NCBI GenBank assembly: GCA_030562195.1
Contig: CM060201.1
Coordinates: 23,356,067 to 23,420,066 of the forward strand
DNA: 64,000 nucleotides
DNA from: Nipponacmea schrenckii
Taxonomy: Eukaryota > Mollusca > Gastropoda > Lottiidae
Direction of reading: 5' to 3'
Made by a program: the position numbers and the translations under genes. The notes beneath the pieces are model-generated. The model did not search any database. It saw only the letters and a program-made list of their open reading frames with translations, and was not told where the DNA came from. Position 1 is the first letter of the stretch, and each line of letters opens with the position of its first letter. Of the stretch, positions 1 through 13,200 are shown piece after piece.

Positions 1-1288
1 GCTCTAGGTGATCCTAAGAAAAAGGCCACACACATTCCATATAGAGATTCTAAAATTACTAGGTTGTTAAAGGTAGGTTCCCTTGCTGTATGTTATGTAA
101 ATTATAGGGGTTGTTATACTATATTCTTATTGTTGGAAAGGTTTTAGATTGTCAAACTTAAATTGATATTCATTTGGAAGTGTAGATTTTTTAATTTAGT
201 TTTTTCTTGAAAACTTAACTTAAGATGATTTTAGTGTTCCACATCATGCTAACAGGGTAAGTTTCGGCATCGAGCCTTTCCTTGTTCATAAGATATTAAT
301 CTTTGTCATTATTTATATAAAATTAATTTATAAATTCAGTTTTACTAAAGTTCAGTAAAAACTAAAATACTTATGATTGGATAATAAATCTAATTTAGAA
401 ATCTTTTTAACAATCAATGCAATAATAATTTGGAGAATAAGGCCTCGATTAGATTACTTTTTTTAACAAAATCTGGATTTGAGTTAAATGAAGTTTTGGC
501 AGAATAAACCCAAGCTCTATCTAGTTCGTATCAACCTATTGTATTAGCATAGGGCCCCAGCTTTATACAGCTCTATTACAAGTCTTGTATTTTACAGGAT
601 TCACTTGGCGGTAATGCTAAAACATTGATGATTTGTTGTATCAGTCCTGCAGTCTCTAATTTAGATGAATCTCTCAATGCATTAAAATATGCTAACAGGG
701 TAAGTTTCGGCCATCAGCTTTCTTCTGTTCTTTATTTCTTTAGTCAAGTTATAAAGAATTAATTTAAAAATATTACCAAGAAAACAAGACAGAAGCCAAA
801 GATAAATCGCAAAAACAGTCACAATATAACATTTAAAGAAATTGTAAAGAGGTTTCTTAACTTTTTATATGCATCAGAGACATTGATGACATCAATTTAC
901 AATCATACCAATTTTCAATCAAAGGTCTTGGATTCTTTCCAGTCTACTTAAACTAAGTGTTTGATGACGTCACAATTGATAGCCATTGATAGAGAGACCA
1001 TTGCATTAGTGACGTCACAAAACTCTTAGTTTCAGTGCTATTACAAGAACCACAGACGTCTGATTAAAATTTGGAATGGTGCAAATTGATGCTATTAGTG
1101 TCCCTGATATAAATGAAGATTTTAGAAAATATCTTTATAAAGTAAAGATTTTGATGAAATAAGTAGAAAATATGACTTTGAAAGATGTTTATATATTTTC
1201 TCTCTAGGCTCGAAATATTAAAAATAAACCTATAGTAAATAGAGATATACAGTCTATAAGGTTTGAGGAGATGCAGTGTGAAATCAAG
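1..1288 (+). CDS. KIF27: KIF27 motor-domain end and neck (exons 1-72, 598-699, 1208-1288)
   Basis: The first three exons encode the C-terminal end of the kinesin motor. They contain the [14 protein letters not shown] microtubule-facing segment, the DSLGGNAKT strand, an [18 protein letters not shown] helix and the start of the neck. Phases are 0/0/0. The ATP-binding P-loop and switch motifs must lie upstream of base 1. This segment identifies the kinesin family with near certainty. The NIKNKP ending followed by a coiled coil is typical of the KIF4/KIF21/KIF27 group. Confidence 0.95.
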
Positions 1289-4200
1289 GTATGTTTACTT
1301 CGATTTTGTATTTTGTATTCAGCAATGGTTTATAAGGCCATACAGTTCTTGATAAGGAAAATTTCATTTTGTAACACATGTCTATAACAAATAATTTGAT
1401 TTGATTGGCTGAGATTTCCTAGAAAGCTTCTAGGGTCAATTTTGATTGGACAATATTAAGCTATCTATGCATAATTTCCTTCAGTTGTATTACCACGCCC
1501 ATGAGGGATTATGACAAACGGGGATGTGGTTTGGACACGATGATAAATGGCATAACTCACTTCTTATAAAAAAAAGAGCGAGTTCCATACCATGACCCAT
1601 TCTCTCTCCCCTTCTAAGTTTAAACCAGCTGGTAGAAAGGATCCCCGTCAAGGTGGACTTGTGAACCTACCTAAGTTGTTATCCTTGTAAAATATAGTTG
1701 TTTGCTTGTTCCTTTCTTTGTTTCCTTTGACCTGTTGTTTAAAATTTAAACCAATACTATTAACTGTACCAGGCATTAAGAGAAGAGTTATCCCGCCAGA
1801 GAACTACTATGTTTAGTGTAGCTGGAGGTGATATTAATATGGAGAAGGTCATACAAGATACGAACCATATTAAACTATTAGAAGATAAAGTAGTGAGGTA
1901 AGACTCTATGTCAGTATTGGTCAGTATTTCTTGACCTTTGACCCTTTAGTCAAAAATTGGTGACTCCATTTCGACTAGGAACCTTATTCAGGAAACACAT
2001 ATAGCTTTGAAAACAAACTTTCATTCACTGGTATTACCTCAGCCTTAATGAAGTAGGAAAAATGGTGTTGTGTTTGGACACGATGTCAAGAGTTTTATTG
2101 TTATAAGTGGTAAGGTAGTCCTGAATGAAAGATCAATGCCAAGAAATTTTGGCAAAAGACACGATGGTAGAAAGGATCCTTAACTGTGAACCTAAGTTGC
2201 TATCCTTGTAAAATACAGTCAATGCCAAGAGATTTGGTCAAGAACTAGCTGGTAGAAAGGATCCGTAACTGTGAACCTAAGTTGGTATCCTTGTAAAATA
2301 TAGTCAAATGCCTAGAGGTTTAGCCAAGGACCCGCTGATAGAAAAGAATCCTTAACTGTAAACTAAGTTGTTTTCCTTGTAGAACATAGTTGCTTCTAAC
2401 TTTTCTCTCAAATGCTTTGATTTGGATGTTAATAATTTTCTTTGTATATTAGGTTACAAACAGAATGTGCTCACTACCGAATGATTGGAGAGGAAGCTTA
2501 TAAACAACTCATGGAGATACAAGACAGAAATATTCTAACTAAAAGTCAAGACTTTAGACTGAAGGACTGGTTAGATTTGATGGAGGAGGTAAGGAATTCT
2601 GTTCAGTGTAGTTGGGAGTTGGTTCTATAGCACATCACAATTTTCATGTGTGTTCATGAGGTAACTTGAATGTAAGATAAATTTTGTCACTATGTATATT
2701 TTGTAGATAAAGAATAGGGTGCCATCTACATTAACCTCTAGTGAAATGGAAAATCAAACTATCAAAGATTTAGAAAACCAATTAAAGAAGGTAGGATTTG
2801 GAAGGGATCTAGACATCTTTGTTAACTTCATACCAACAATATTTGGTTCATTAAAATTTATTAACTCGTAAATAACAAAACAATTCAACTACATCTTGTT
2901 TACAAGACACGCAATCTATCGAAACGGAATGCAGAAAAGTTGCTCCAAGTTTGCAATCACTGTTTATCAGCACATGGTTTTGCTGTCAGAACACAGAAAG
3001 TTTGCAGTGGCTAATGAATGCATATAATTGGCGTCATGCCTAGAGAAAACAGCAACGATTCCGCTTGGAGGGAAATGAGTATACCATTATTTTGGCATTT
3101 TTATATTGTTTTAGTGTAAAGCTGATCTACATAGTGATGAAGAAATATTTGCTGAAAAATCTAAAGAAGTTAATAATCTTTCAGAGAGAATTTTAGAATT
3201 GGTAATATTTCATTTTTCAAACCATAATTCTTAAAATTAATTAATTCAAGTCCTTGTCCTCAATATTCACATGGAAAATTGTTCTTAGATCTGTAAGCCG
3301 GTCATTGTGAGAAATATGACTAGCTTGGCTGAAACGTAAGTGAATAAATCGCCAAACTCAGCTATAAGTTGACAGTTGATGCCACAGGGACTGATGGCTG
3401 CAGCAGATCCATTTAGTCCAAATGTTTTTACAAAGGCCTGTTATAAATATCATTCTAAATTCTTACTTTGAAATTGAAACGAATGGTTTTACATCCTACT
3501 CTTCTGCACCTTATGGGTTAATCAAGACTGAAAAAGTATTTGGACGAAAAAATGTGATCATAAACTACTGAAGTGTTTCTGAAGAAGGCATTTAGATGAA
3601 ACATTAAAACGAAAGGACAATAGTATATACTTCTAAATATCATGTTATATTGTTAATAATGATAGGAAGATGCAGCAGAAGAAACAGCCAATTCTTTATT
3701 ATCAGCAGAAGAAGTGATACAGAAACAAGAACAACAGCTATTACAACAACAGATTAAAATAGAAGAGCTTCAGAAGGCTTTAAAAGTTAGTTCTATTCAT
3801 TCCATTCTACAGTTCTCTCCCTTTATAATTTATATCTACAATAAATGCCGGCAAGAATCTTTGCTCAATTTGACGCTTTTTCCATGTCAGCCCCTCCCAC
3901 CTGCATCACTAATAAGGGTAACCAGGTTGAAAAATTTGAAACCGGGATCGTACCCTGGACCCGGGCTGTTGATTTGACCATATATGCCTGTCAGGACCAG
4001 CAGTCATGCCAAACTGACCGGTTGCAAATAGGCTCTACCAGACATCAAGTATAGAGACATAGCGAAAAAAAAATTAATTTTGATTGCAGAAGACATTAAG
4101 TCGTGAGAATACAGAATGTGGTGACAGTTTAACTAGTGATAGATTACCATTATCTAATAGAAGACCAAAGTCAGTTCCTGTCCATTTACACAGATCTGAT

Positions 4201-7200
4201 AGTGTAAGTGCCATCTGTTACCAATACTTACCATGTGTGTGCTTGAATCATCCAATCACCTTTCTGTGAACGCTTGAAATCCACCTTTCCTGAGCCACTC
4301 GGAAACTGAATGTGCTTCAATCCCTCAATCATTCTACATATGAAACTTTAAATCATCTGTAACCATGTAAACAAATTCTTTAAATCTGTTCCAATCTATA
4401 GAAATTTATTCACGTAAAAAAGAAGGGAGAATTTTGAATAAAAAGTTGAATTTTGCTTTCAGATTAACAACGGAAGTCACAGACCAGCCTCTCGGAATAT
4501 TAAAACAAGTCCTGCATTGTTTTCATTAGAGAGAGTGATGCAGAGTTTTAGAGCCAGAAGTCAATTACTCGTCAGTCGGTTAGAAGATCATGATGATGTA
4601 CTACATCAAACATTTAGTGATGACAGTTCCCATAGTGACTCGGAAGGGTAAGTTTGACCTTATTAGCGTGTTTGCCATATATAATCTGGAATATGTCATC
4701 TTATTGTCTTAATGTTTTATTTATAATCCCTCATACTAATCAACATTCACATCATTAAAATCAGAAAATATAGCCTTCGCACCGCGAAACGTCAGTTTGA
4801 AGCCCAATATATGTATCTATGAATATGTAAATTTCGCTCCTTGTATTAGTAAGGCCTGGAGAAAGTGTAGTTTGGAATTTATTACTATAGCTTCGAGGAG
4901 ATGTGATGAATGGGGGTGTGGTTCGGACATATTATGCATTACCACAGCTTAAGGGGAAATGGGGTGTGGTTTGGACGCGATGTAAAACTACAGCCTCTTG
5001 AAGTATGATGAATGAGAGTGTGGTACTAATAATACATAAGAAATTGATTCAGGTGTTGTTTCAGGGAAGGTAATTTTGTACGTAAAGGAACGTTCCGTGT
5101 AAAGAAAGATGGTAGTAAAGTTATAGAAAGTCATCAAGCTGAACTCAACAGACTGAAATCAGGTAAATTAGAGTTCATTTTTACTGCAAATTCAATGATT
5201 TTCTTCTTTTTGATAATACTGTTTTCATAAATATATACTATTGTCCTGTCGTCTAACGTTTCGGTTAATTGAAAGAAATTTGTGAAGAGTTTTTTTAAGA
5301 ATTTGTGATATTGATTTTACGGTAAAGTCTTAATCGGGCTATTAATTAATCAGGCAATGATTATATTATTGCGGGATGAGATTAACGCACAACACAGGCA
5401 ATTAAAATACAAGTAAAGGACATTGAAAAGTATGATCAGGAGACAAAATCGGTAGATTACACATGTATGATTTTACCATTATCTGAAGATTTGGAATAAG
5501 TGACGTTTATTTTTCAGATTTGCGATGCAGTACACGAATATTAGATAAAAGTATTGATGTAGAGGATGGTAGGATCAAGACAGTAGACTAACATACACTA
5601 ATATTGATAACATCTAACTGCTGAACTACAGCAGAAGAAAATAAAACAGGCCAAGTTAAAAGTTCTAGAATCCAGTCAGAAAATGAGAGATTTGTCTATT
5701 AATATCAGGTTTGTTCTTATGTTTGAAAATTTACAAAATTTCTAAAACAGGGAAAAATAGTGATCTTTTTTAAAACACAAAATCCCATTAATAGTGAAAA
5801 ACAATTGTAAATATATACTATTGTCCTGCCGTCTGACATTTTGGCTAAATGATTTCTCTAAAGCACTTGTTGATCACATTTTTTCATCCTTCTATTACTT
5901 ATCCAAAGTTTAGAATGAAATAATCAAATATTTATGATTTAAACGTTGGTCTCATTAGCATTATTGGTGTGTAAACGCAATAGATTACGTGGCTACCTGA
6001 ATAAATGACGAAGAACCAAAGTACCATGTTTTGTGCGTTCTCACCATTGCGGATAAAAAGACATTGGAATATTTCAGATTAAAAGAACAGTTAATTAGAG
6101 AACTGGTCAAGTCTGGTAAGGATGCTGCTCTAATGAATAAACAATATGAAGAAAAAATTAAGAGTTTAGAAAAGGTAAAAATAAGACATATTTCTCTTGA
6201 GAATCTCTTGGAAAATTCTCCTTAATTTATCCAGGTCAGGAAGCGCCATTATTCTAAGGCTTCCAAACAACTTTGGAGTAGGACGTAAATTTCATTTCAT
6301 TTTTCAAAATTTCTGATAAGAATTGAAGAAAAAGAATGCATGAATGGCACCACAATGGTTTTCAAAAAGCTTGTAACCATGGTGATTGATTGGTTTAAAT
6401 TGCTTTAATTGATTTTGTTTCAGATGAAGAATACAGTAGAGAAAGAATTACATGAAACACAGAAGGCACTGCAAGGCCTGGAGGTCAAAGAGCACCAAGA
6501 AATAACAGACAAACAGAAATTAGAAATGTAAGTTAGGGAATTTCTCCATTAGATTTTAAGGTCATTGAACTAAGGGGCTAGCTTGGCTCAGTGAGTTAGA
6601 CGCTTGTTCACTAACTTGAAGGTCCAGGGTTTAATCACAGCAAAGGTCGAACAGTTGGAAATTGCTAAAAGAGTAGGCTAATGCCGCTGTCCTGGTAAAA
6701 TTTCCCTCATTGCATACTGTATGACGTTGCCTGTCTTCATGAGGTGCAGAAGAGTAGGATGTAATACTCCATTCCATTCATTTCATTTCTATCCAAGTCT
6801 CCCATTTGAAAATGAGCTCATTATTTCAGTGAATATAAGAAGAAAATTGACGCAGCAAGAAGTAAGATGACTGCTTTACAACAGAAACAAAGGGATACCA
6901 AGAAAGTGGCAGATTTTGCTGAGCAAAATGAGAAAAAGTAAATAGATAGAACAATTTATTTGAAATATTAAAGGAATTGAAATTTTAGTACAGTGGTCCT
7001 CACTTATAACGAACATGCCTGTACCAAAAAACCGGTAACAACGAACAAATTTAAAAGTCCCGTTTTTCACTGCACTAATTTCATTGAAAAATAAATGGAT
7101 AAAACGAAATGCTAGTAGGTGTATAGTTAAACAATTGGACATTCAGCTTGGTAGACTGATACGAATGAAGATGACTTATTCATCAGACTTTCACACAATG

Positions 7201-10200
7201 ATCAAGATTGGAACCCACAGAAGCCATTTGTACAAAGTTACCAAGCAAATGACGTCATATGAAGACTTTTATAGAACCTAATTGTCTAATAAGTAATGTT
7301 TGACTATTTATCTCCATTAGTTGTAACAAAAAGATTTGGGGCAGGTAACTCTTAAATTCCATTTTTTGGTATTCAAAATATTAACCTTACTTTCTTTAAT
7401 GTAGAATTCAAGATTTACAACTGGCTGTGGATAGAATGAAACAACAACAAGATAATTTACATAAAAAATTAAAAGATGAAACTGATCAGAAATCGAAAGT
7501 AGAGGTAAGTAAAGATATTTAGGGAAAAAGTAAACAATGGACAGACTCTCTAATCTTCTTCAATAAGTCATCTTTCCTCATTACTCTATTTGACCAAGCT
7601 GGATATTTCAGGAAAGATGGATGCCAACAGGTGCGACAAAGGACCAGCTGGTACCAAGTTTCTTAACTGTGAACCTAACTTGTTATCCTTGTCAAATATA
7701 GTCAATGCAAAGAGGTTTGGCCAAGGACAAGCTGGTTAAAGGAATATAAACTTTGTTTAATACTTGTTTAATATTCACATGTTAATGATGGTTTGGGCCC
7801 AACTGGTTGAAAGGAAGTTCAAAACGTTTAAGTTGGTTAACACATGGATTTTACTACAGTGACACCATGTTACCTTTATTTGTTTGCATTATGAGCCTCA
7901 ATCTGGATTCAATATGGCTGACATGTGAATAAGATCTATGTGTTGTTAATGTCTTGGAATGATTTTTCTTCAGTGACATCACGTTACCTTTATTTATTTG
8001 CATTCTGGATTCAATATGGCTGACACATCTATGCGTTGTTAATATCTTGACATGATTTTCTGTAGAGAGACATGCAGAAGGAATTACAGAAAGTAAAAGA
8101 ATTAGAAATTAAGAATGAACAGCAACAGAAGATATTAAAACGTAAAAATGAAGAAATCGCCGCAGCTCAGAGACGTCTGAGATGTGGTTCCTTGCCTCCA
8201 GTACAGATGTAAGTTGGAATATTTTGGGTGTAGAGTGCTTCAAGAGACATCATTGTGTTTGAATCTAGTTATTCTATATTACAATTTTAAATGCCCAAAA
8301 ATGTAACAAACAGTTAGAGAGATCATTGGCCCTTGGTAAGATATTGAGAATAGGTAGGGTCAGGGTGGTGTTAAACCAATTGGTATGTGGCACCAGAGCA
8401 GGTTAGGTCAACCTTATCTTTCATTAATGATCCTTAAGCATAGATGTATTAAGATTTTTGGGGCGTTTTCTAGTATTATAGAGAGTTATGAAAGAAAGTT
8501 CGTTAATAGCTATCCTTTGTGTGTAAGATTTATAACTTTGATTTTATCTGTTTGTCAGGGAACAACTAGAGAAGATAGATGAACAGAAGAGATGGTTAGA
8601 TGCTGAAATGGATAAAATAATACAGCAGCGTAGACAGATGGAAGGTCTACAGGAGGTATGTGGTTATTTCTCATTATTATTCAACTTTTACATTGATGTA
8701 GCCAAGTTTGACTCTCGATTAACCAAAATTTGATATAGACAAGTTTAAATCTCGCTTTATTCAAAATTTAATCTTGATTGAGCCAAGTTTTAATCTTGCT
8801 TTAGCCAAGTTTTAATCTCGATTAACCAAAATTTACTCTCGATTTGATTAGGCCAAGTTTAAATCTCTCTTTATTCAAGTTTTACTCTGGCTTTTGCTAA
8901 GTTTTAATCTTAATTTAGCCAAGTTTTAATCTCGATTTAGCCAAGTTTTAATCTATTTAGCCAAGTTTTAACCTTGATTTAGCCAAGTTTTAATCCGATT
9001 GAGCCAAGTTTTAATCCCAATTTAGCCAAGTTTTAATCTCGATTTAGCCAAGTTTTAATCTCAATTTAGTCACGTTTTAATCTCGATTTAGCCAAGTTTT
9101 AATCTCGATTTAGTCACGTTTTAATCTCAATTTAGCCAAGTTTTAATCTCGATTTAGTCGTTTTAATCTCGATTTAGCCAAGTTTTAATCTTAATTTAGC
9201 CAAGTTTTAATCTCAATTTAGCCTAGTTTTAATCTCGATTTAGCCAAGTTTTAATCTCAATTTAGCCTAGTTTTAATCTCGATTTAGCCAAGTTTTAATC
9301 CTGATTTAGTCACGTTTTAATCTCAATTTAGCCTAGTTTTAATCTCGATTTAGCCAAGTTTTAATCTGATTCAGTCTGAGTTTTAATCCAGATTTATCCA
9401 AGTTTTAATCTCAATTTAGCCTAGTTTTAAATTTTAGCCAAGTTTTAACAATTTATCAGTTTTAATCCTGATTTAGTAACTTTTAATCTCAATTTAGCCT
9501 AGTTTTAATTCGATTTAGCCAAGTTTTAATCATCAATTTAGTCAAGTTTTAATTCGATTTAGTAAGTTTTAATCTCGATTTAGCCAAGTTTTAATCCCGA
9601 TTTAGTCAAGTTTTAATCCTGATTTAGTCACGTTTTAATCTCGATTTAGCCAAGTTTTAATCTCGATTTAGCCAAGTTTTAATCCTTGATATTTTCAGGA
9701 ATGTCGTTTTAATCTCAATTTAGTCAAGTTTTAATCTTGATTTAGTCAATCCTCTGATATTTTCAGGAATTGCGTAAAAGAGAAGATATAATAGTCAGAA
9801 AAGAAGCTATATTATCTGAGAAAAGCGAGTTAGAAATTAAGAAACTGCGTTCAAGTCAGATGTTAAGTAAGGTAAGTCCAACAGAAATTCAAATTAAAAA
9901 ATGTCCTGACCTTTGCTTAAAACAAATTTTCATTATTTATTTCATCAAGTTTAGAAATCATCATCATCATCAAATGAATGGCCGTATTTCCAATGGTATT
10001 AGTGATTCCCACAATCAATCATGTATCGAAGTAGACACCGTGCTTTTCAAGAAGGACCATCTTCATTAGCCCATCAGGTTCAGAAGAGTAGGACGTAAAA
10101 CTCAATTCATTTCATTTTATTACCAAAAAGGAGAAGAAGAAGAGGCTAATCTGCCACAGTAGTTTTATTTTAAAATATAATAGTTTTAAAATATTTGGTC

Positions 10201-13200
10201 TCTGTGTGTTTCGTCTGATTTTTTTAACAATTTATTTCAGGATCTAGTCACATTATCGTCCAAACTTGATTCTGTGGATAAAATAATGGACGAGAAGAAG
10301 AAAGAATATAGTGAATCTTCCGATGAACAGAAGTCGGCCATTAAAGATGACATGCAGAAGTTAAAACATAGTCGTGAAAAACTCCTGAAACGGCGTCTGG
10401 TAATTGATGAGAAATTGGGTTGTGGTGAGATACTCTCCAATGAAGAAGAAAGGAGGTAAAAATGGACTATCTCAGTCATTAAACTGGGATCCTGTTGTTT
10501 TCGCTACAGGTTCTGGCTAAATCTCATGGGCCAAATTTTTACCAAGAGATTTAGTGTTAACATAGTCTATTTAGCGTTGACAACTACGAACCCGAATGAT
10601 TTTACTGTAGTATATGAGGTGTATACGTGACATGTCCAGTCAATGCCTAAATCTTACAGTCCAAATTTTTACCGAGAGATTCAGCGAGACATAGTCTACT
10701 TAGCTGGGAACCCTAATGGCGTTAAAGTAATGCATGACATGAATTTTGTCCAATCTATGCCAAGATGACATTTGCCCCAATCTGTTCCTTTGTTGTGATG
10801 CTTTAGTAGTCATAAACTGTATCGCTAATTAAATGTAAATCTCCATAAAGGTTCACTGTATCATTTTATTATTTAGATTGATAGAATTAGATGAAGCTAT
10901 AGAAGCGTTAGATGCTGCTATCGAATATAAAACAGATACGATTAATAATAGGAAAGCTGAATTACGACAGTCCCAATTACTCACACAACAGGTATGATAT
11001 CTTTATTTAAAATCAGAAGGGAGTCACAGTGAAATAGACACTTGCTCGCTAACCTAAGGGTTAAGGGTTCAATCCTGGCAACTTTGGATTTTTCAAACCG
11101 TTTGCATTTCATTTGGATCGGACAGTAAACCAAGGCCCTTTGTGCTACAGACTGTGCATTTGACAATTGGAAATGACAAAAAGAGTAGGCTAATGTTGCT
11201 GTCCTGTCAAAATTTCCCTCATTGCACACTGCATGGCATTGCCCATCTTCATTAGTCCATTAGGTGCAGAAGAGTAGGATGTGAAACTCCATTCTTGTTA
11301 TTTGATTCAATTGAGTTGCTGTTGATCAACGCGTGACAAGTTACAACTGGTGCTACTGGTAATTGTTTGTTACCAGGTAACAAGAGCTATGCTTCATTTC
11401 TTACAGAGTGATGAAAACCTGGTGAATAAATTAAACGTTCTAAAAACGGCAGAGCTCAGGTCACTTCTGGCTAAATATTTTGAGAAAGTGATCAGTTTAC
11501 GAGAGGAAGAAAGACAACTCCAGTTATCTTGTAGTGAATATGAGGTATGTGGCCATTTTCGTTTGGATTTCATAGTCTTTTATAATTGTTATCAAATGCC
11601 TGCAAGTTTTGGACTTGAGAGAAAGTTTTTAAAATTATTTTCACGGCAAGAATTAGGACACTTTACACTTAGTACAGATTTTTGTATATTTGGTCTTCAG
11701 GTTAAAGTTGACGAGCAAAAAGAGATTAATTCGAGAACTTGAGAGTGCTTTACAACGTACTACATTAGAAATAGACAGGAAGTTAACAAAACAACAGAGG
11801 GAGTATGAGCAGAAGATACAATTGCTTATTGCACAGGTAACAGAGGGAGGTGGTGGAATGGCTAATGGTGAAGGTGGAGTAGACTTAAGGTAGATAAGTT
11901 TGATTACAAAAGATTTTTTTTCAGGGTCCACTATTCTATGTTTTGTCAATCTATTGCAAAATTTCAAGAATTACTAAAGGCTTGTAGCTAAGGGAGGGCC
12001 AGAAATATTTGGGCCCCCTGAAAATTTCGATGACTCGAGTCCCTGGGCTAGATATCATGGGCTTAGATCCTTGCCTCTCTAGTATGGAAAGCATTGAACT
12101 TAGCAGTGAACAGTTTCTGTAATTGTTTCTGTGGTAATTCCAGAACAACTCTAATGGCCAATGTTCCTCCATTCTTGAAATTTCTTCAACTCCAAATATG
12201 GTGTGCGTTCTCACATAGTTTTAAATGATTATTTGATTTTTCAGAATACAGCATTTAGAAAAAGAATTGTATTATTACAAGAAAACAAGTCGAGATTTAA
12301 AGAAGAAAATTCGAGACTTGATCTCAAATGGAATTCTGAACTCACAAGGTAATAGATTTGATCACCATCCTTATTCAGGCCAATCTGGTGCTTTCCTAAG
12401 GGAGGCAACTCTCAATATAAACTTGATGTTTTAAGACCACAATATAACAATAGCTATTATAGTTTGTTTGTGTTTCAGTTTTTGAAGAATTGGGAGTGTT
12501 GAATTCTATAGCTGAAACCCCTAGAAGGGAAAACCCTCGCAGGTAGGTAATCTTTTTATTCATCTATAGTGAACATGTTCCATCAATGACATTTTTTCAT
12601 GGTATACCAGTATTGTTTTCAATTTGTAAAAATATCATTTGATGATTCAAATCATTACCCCTAATTTATTTGACCATCAGCTTTGCTTTCAGGCACCTCA
12701 AATAGTCCATGGCGTCTCCCCACAGGGGCATCTTCCAACACCCCTCTGCACGCTATGCCCTGCAAATAGACCTAAACGAAAAATGCTTTTTTTTTTAGAC
12801 CGACCAGTGGAAGACATCGAGAGTCAAGTCAGAATGGTGGTAGTACCGATTTACCACAGATCACTACGCCTGTTAAAATATCTCGTAGAGATTTACGACC
12901 AATGACAGCAGAGGAAGTTCAGATGAGGAAATCCAATATTGGTAGAAGTATTAATGGCTCACAGCTACAAGGTACGTTTATTTTCAATTTTTTATTTCCA
13001 GATAAACTATGTTCTTTGGTTTTGTTTAGCAGGTTCTGTTGAACTTTTTAGATTTAATAGAAATTGACAAATCTTTAGCAAGAGCCTCAACTGATTTGAA
13101 AAATAGGTCCATACGTGAACAAAAATGATTCTTTGTTGTTGAGATTTTGAAAAATCTTCAGCAAAAACCTTAACTGATTTGAAAATACTAGGTCCATATG

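Noticed and set aside
3714..3977. Independent 87-codon gene
   Set aside because: It is KIF27 exon 3666-3785 read past its donor into a SINE-bearing intron.
7084..7281. 65-codon frame in a KIF27 intron
   Set aside because: It lies in a transposon-like fragment, with no splice sites or protein character.
10237..10479. Minus-strand gene
   Set aside because: It is the antisense shadow of KIF27 exon 10241-10455.
11653..11967. Minus-strand 104-codon gene
   Set aside because: It is antisense to the frameshifted KIF27 exon at 11701-11889.
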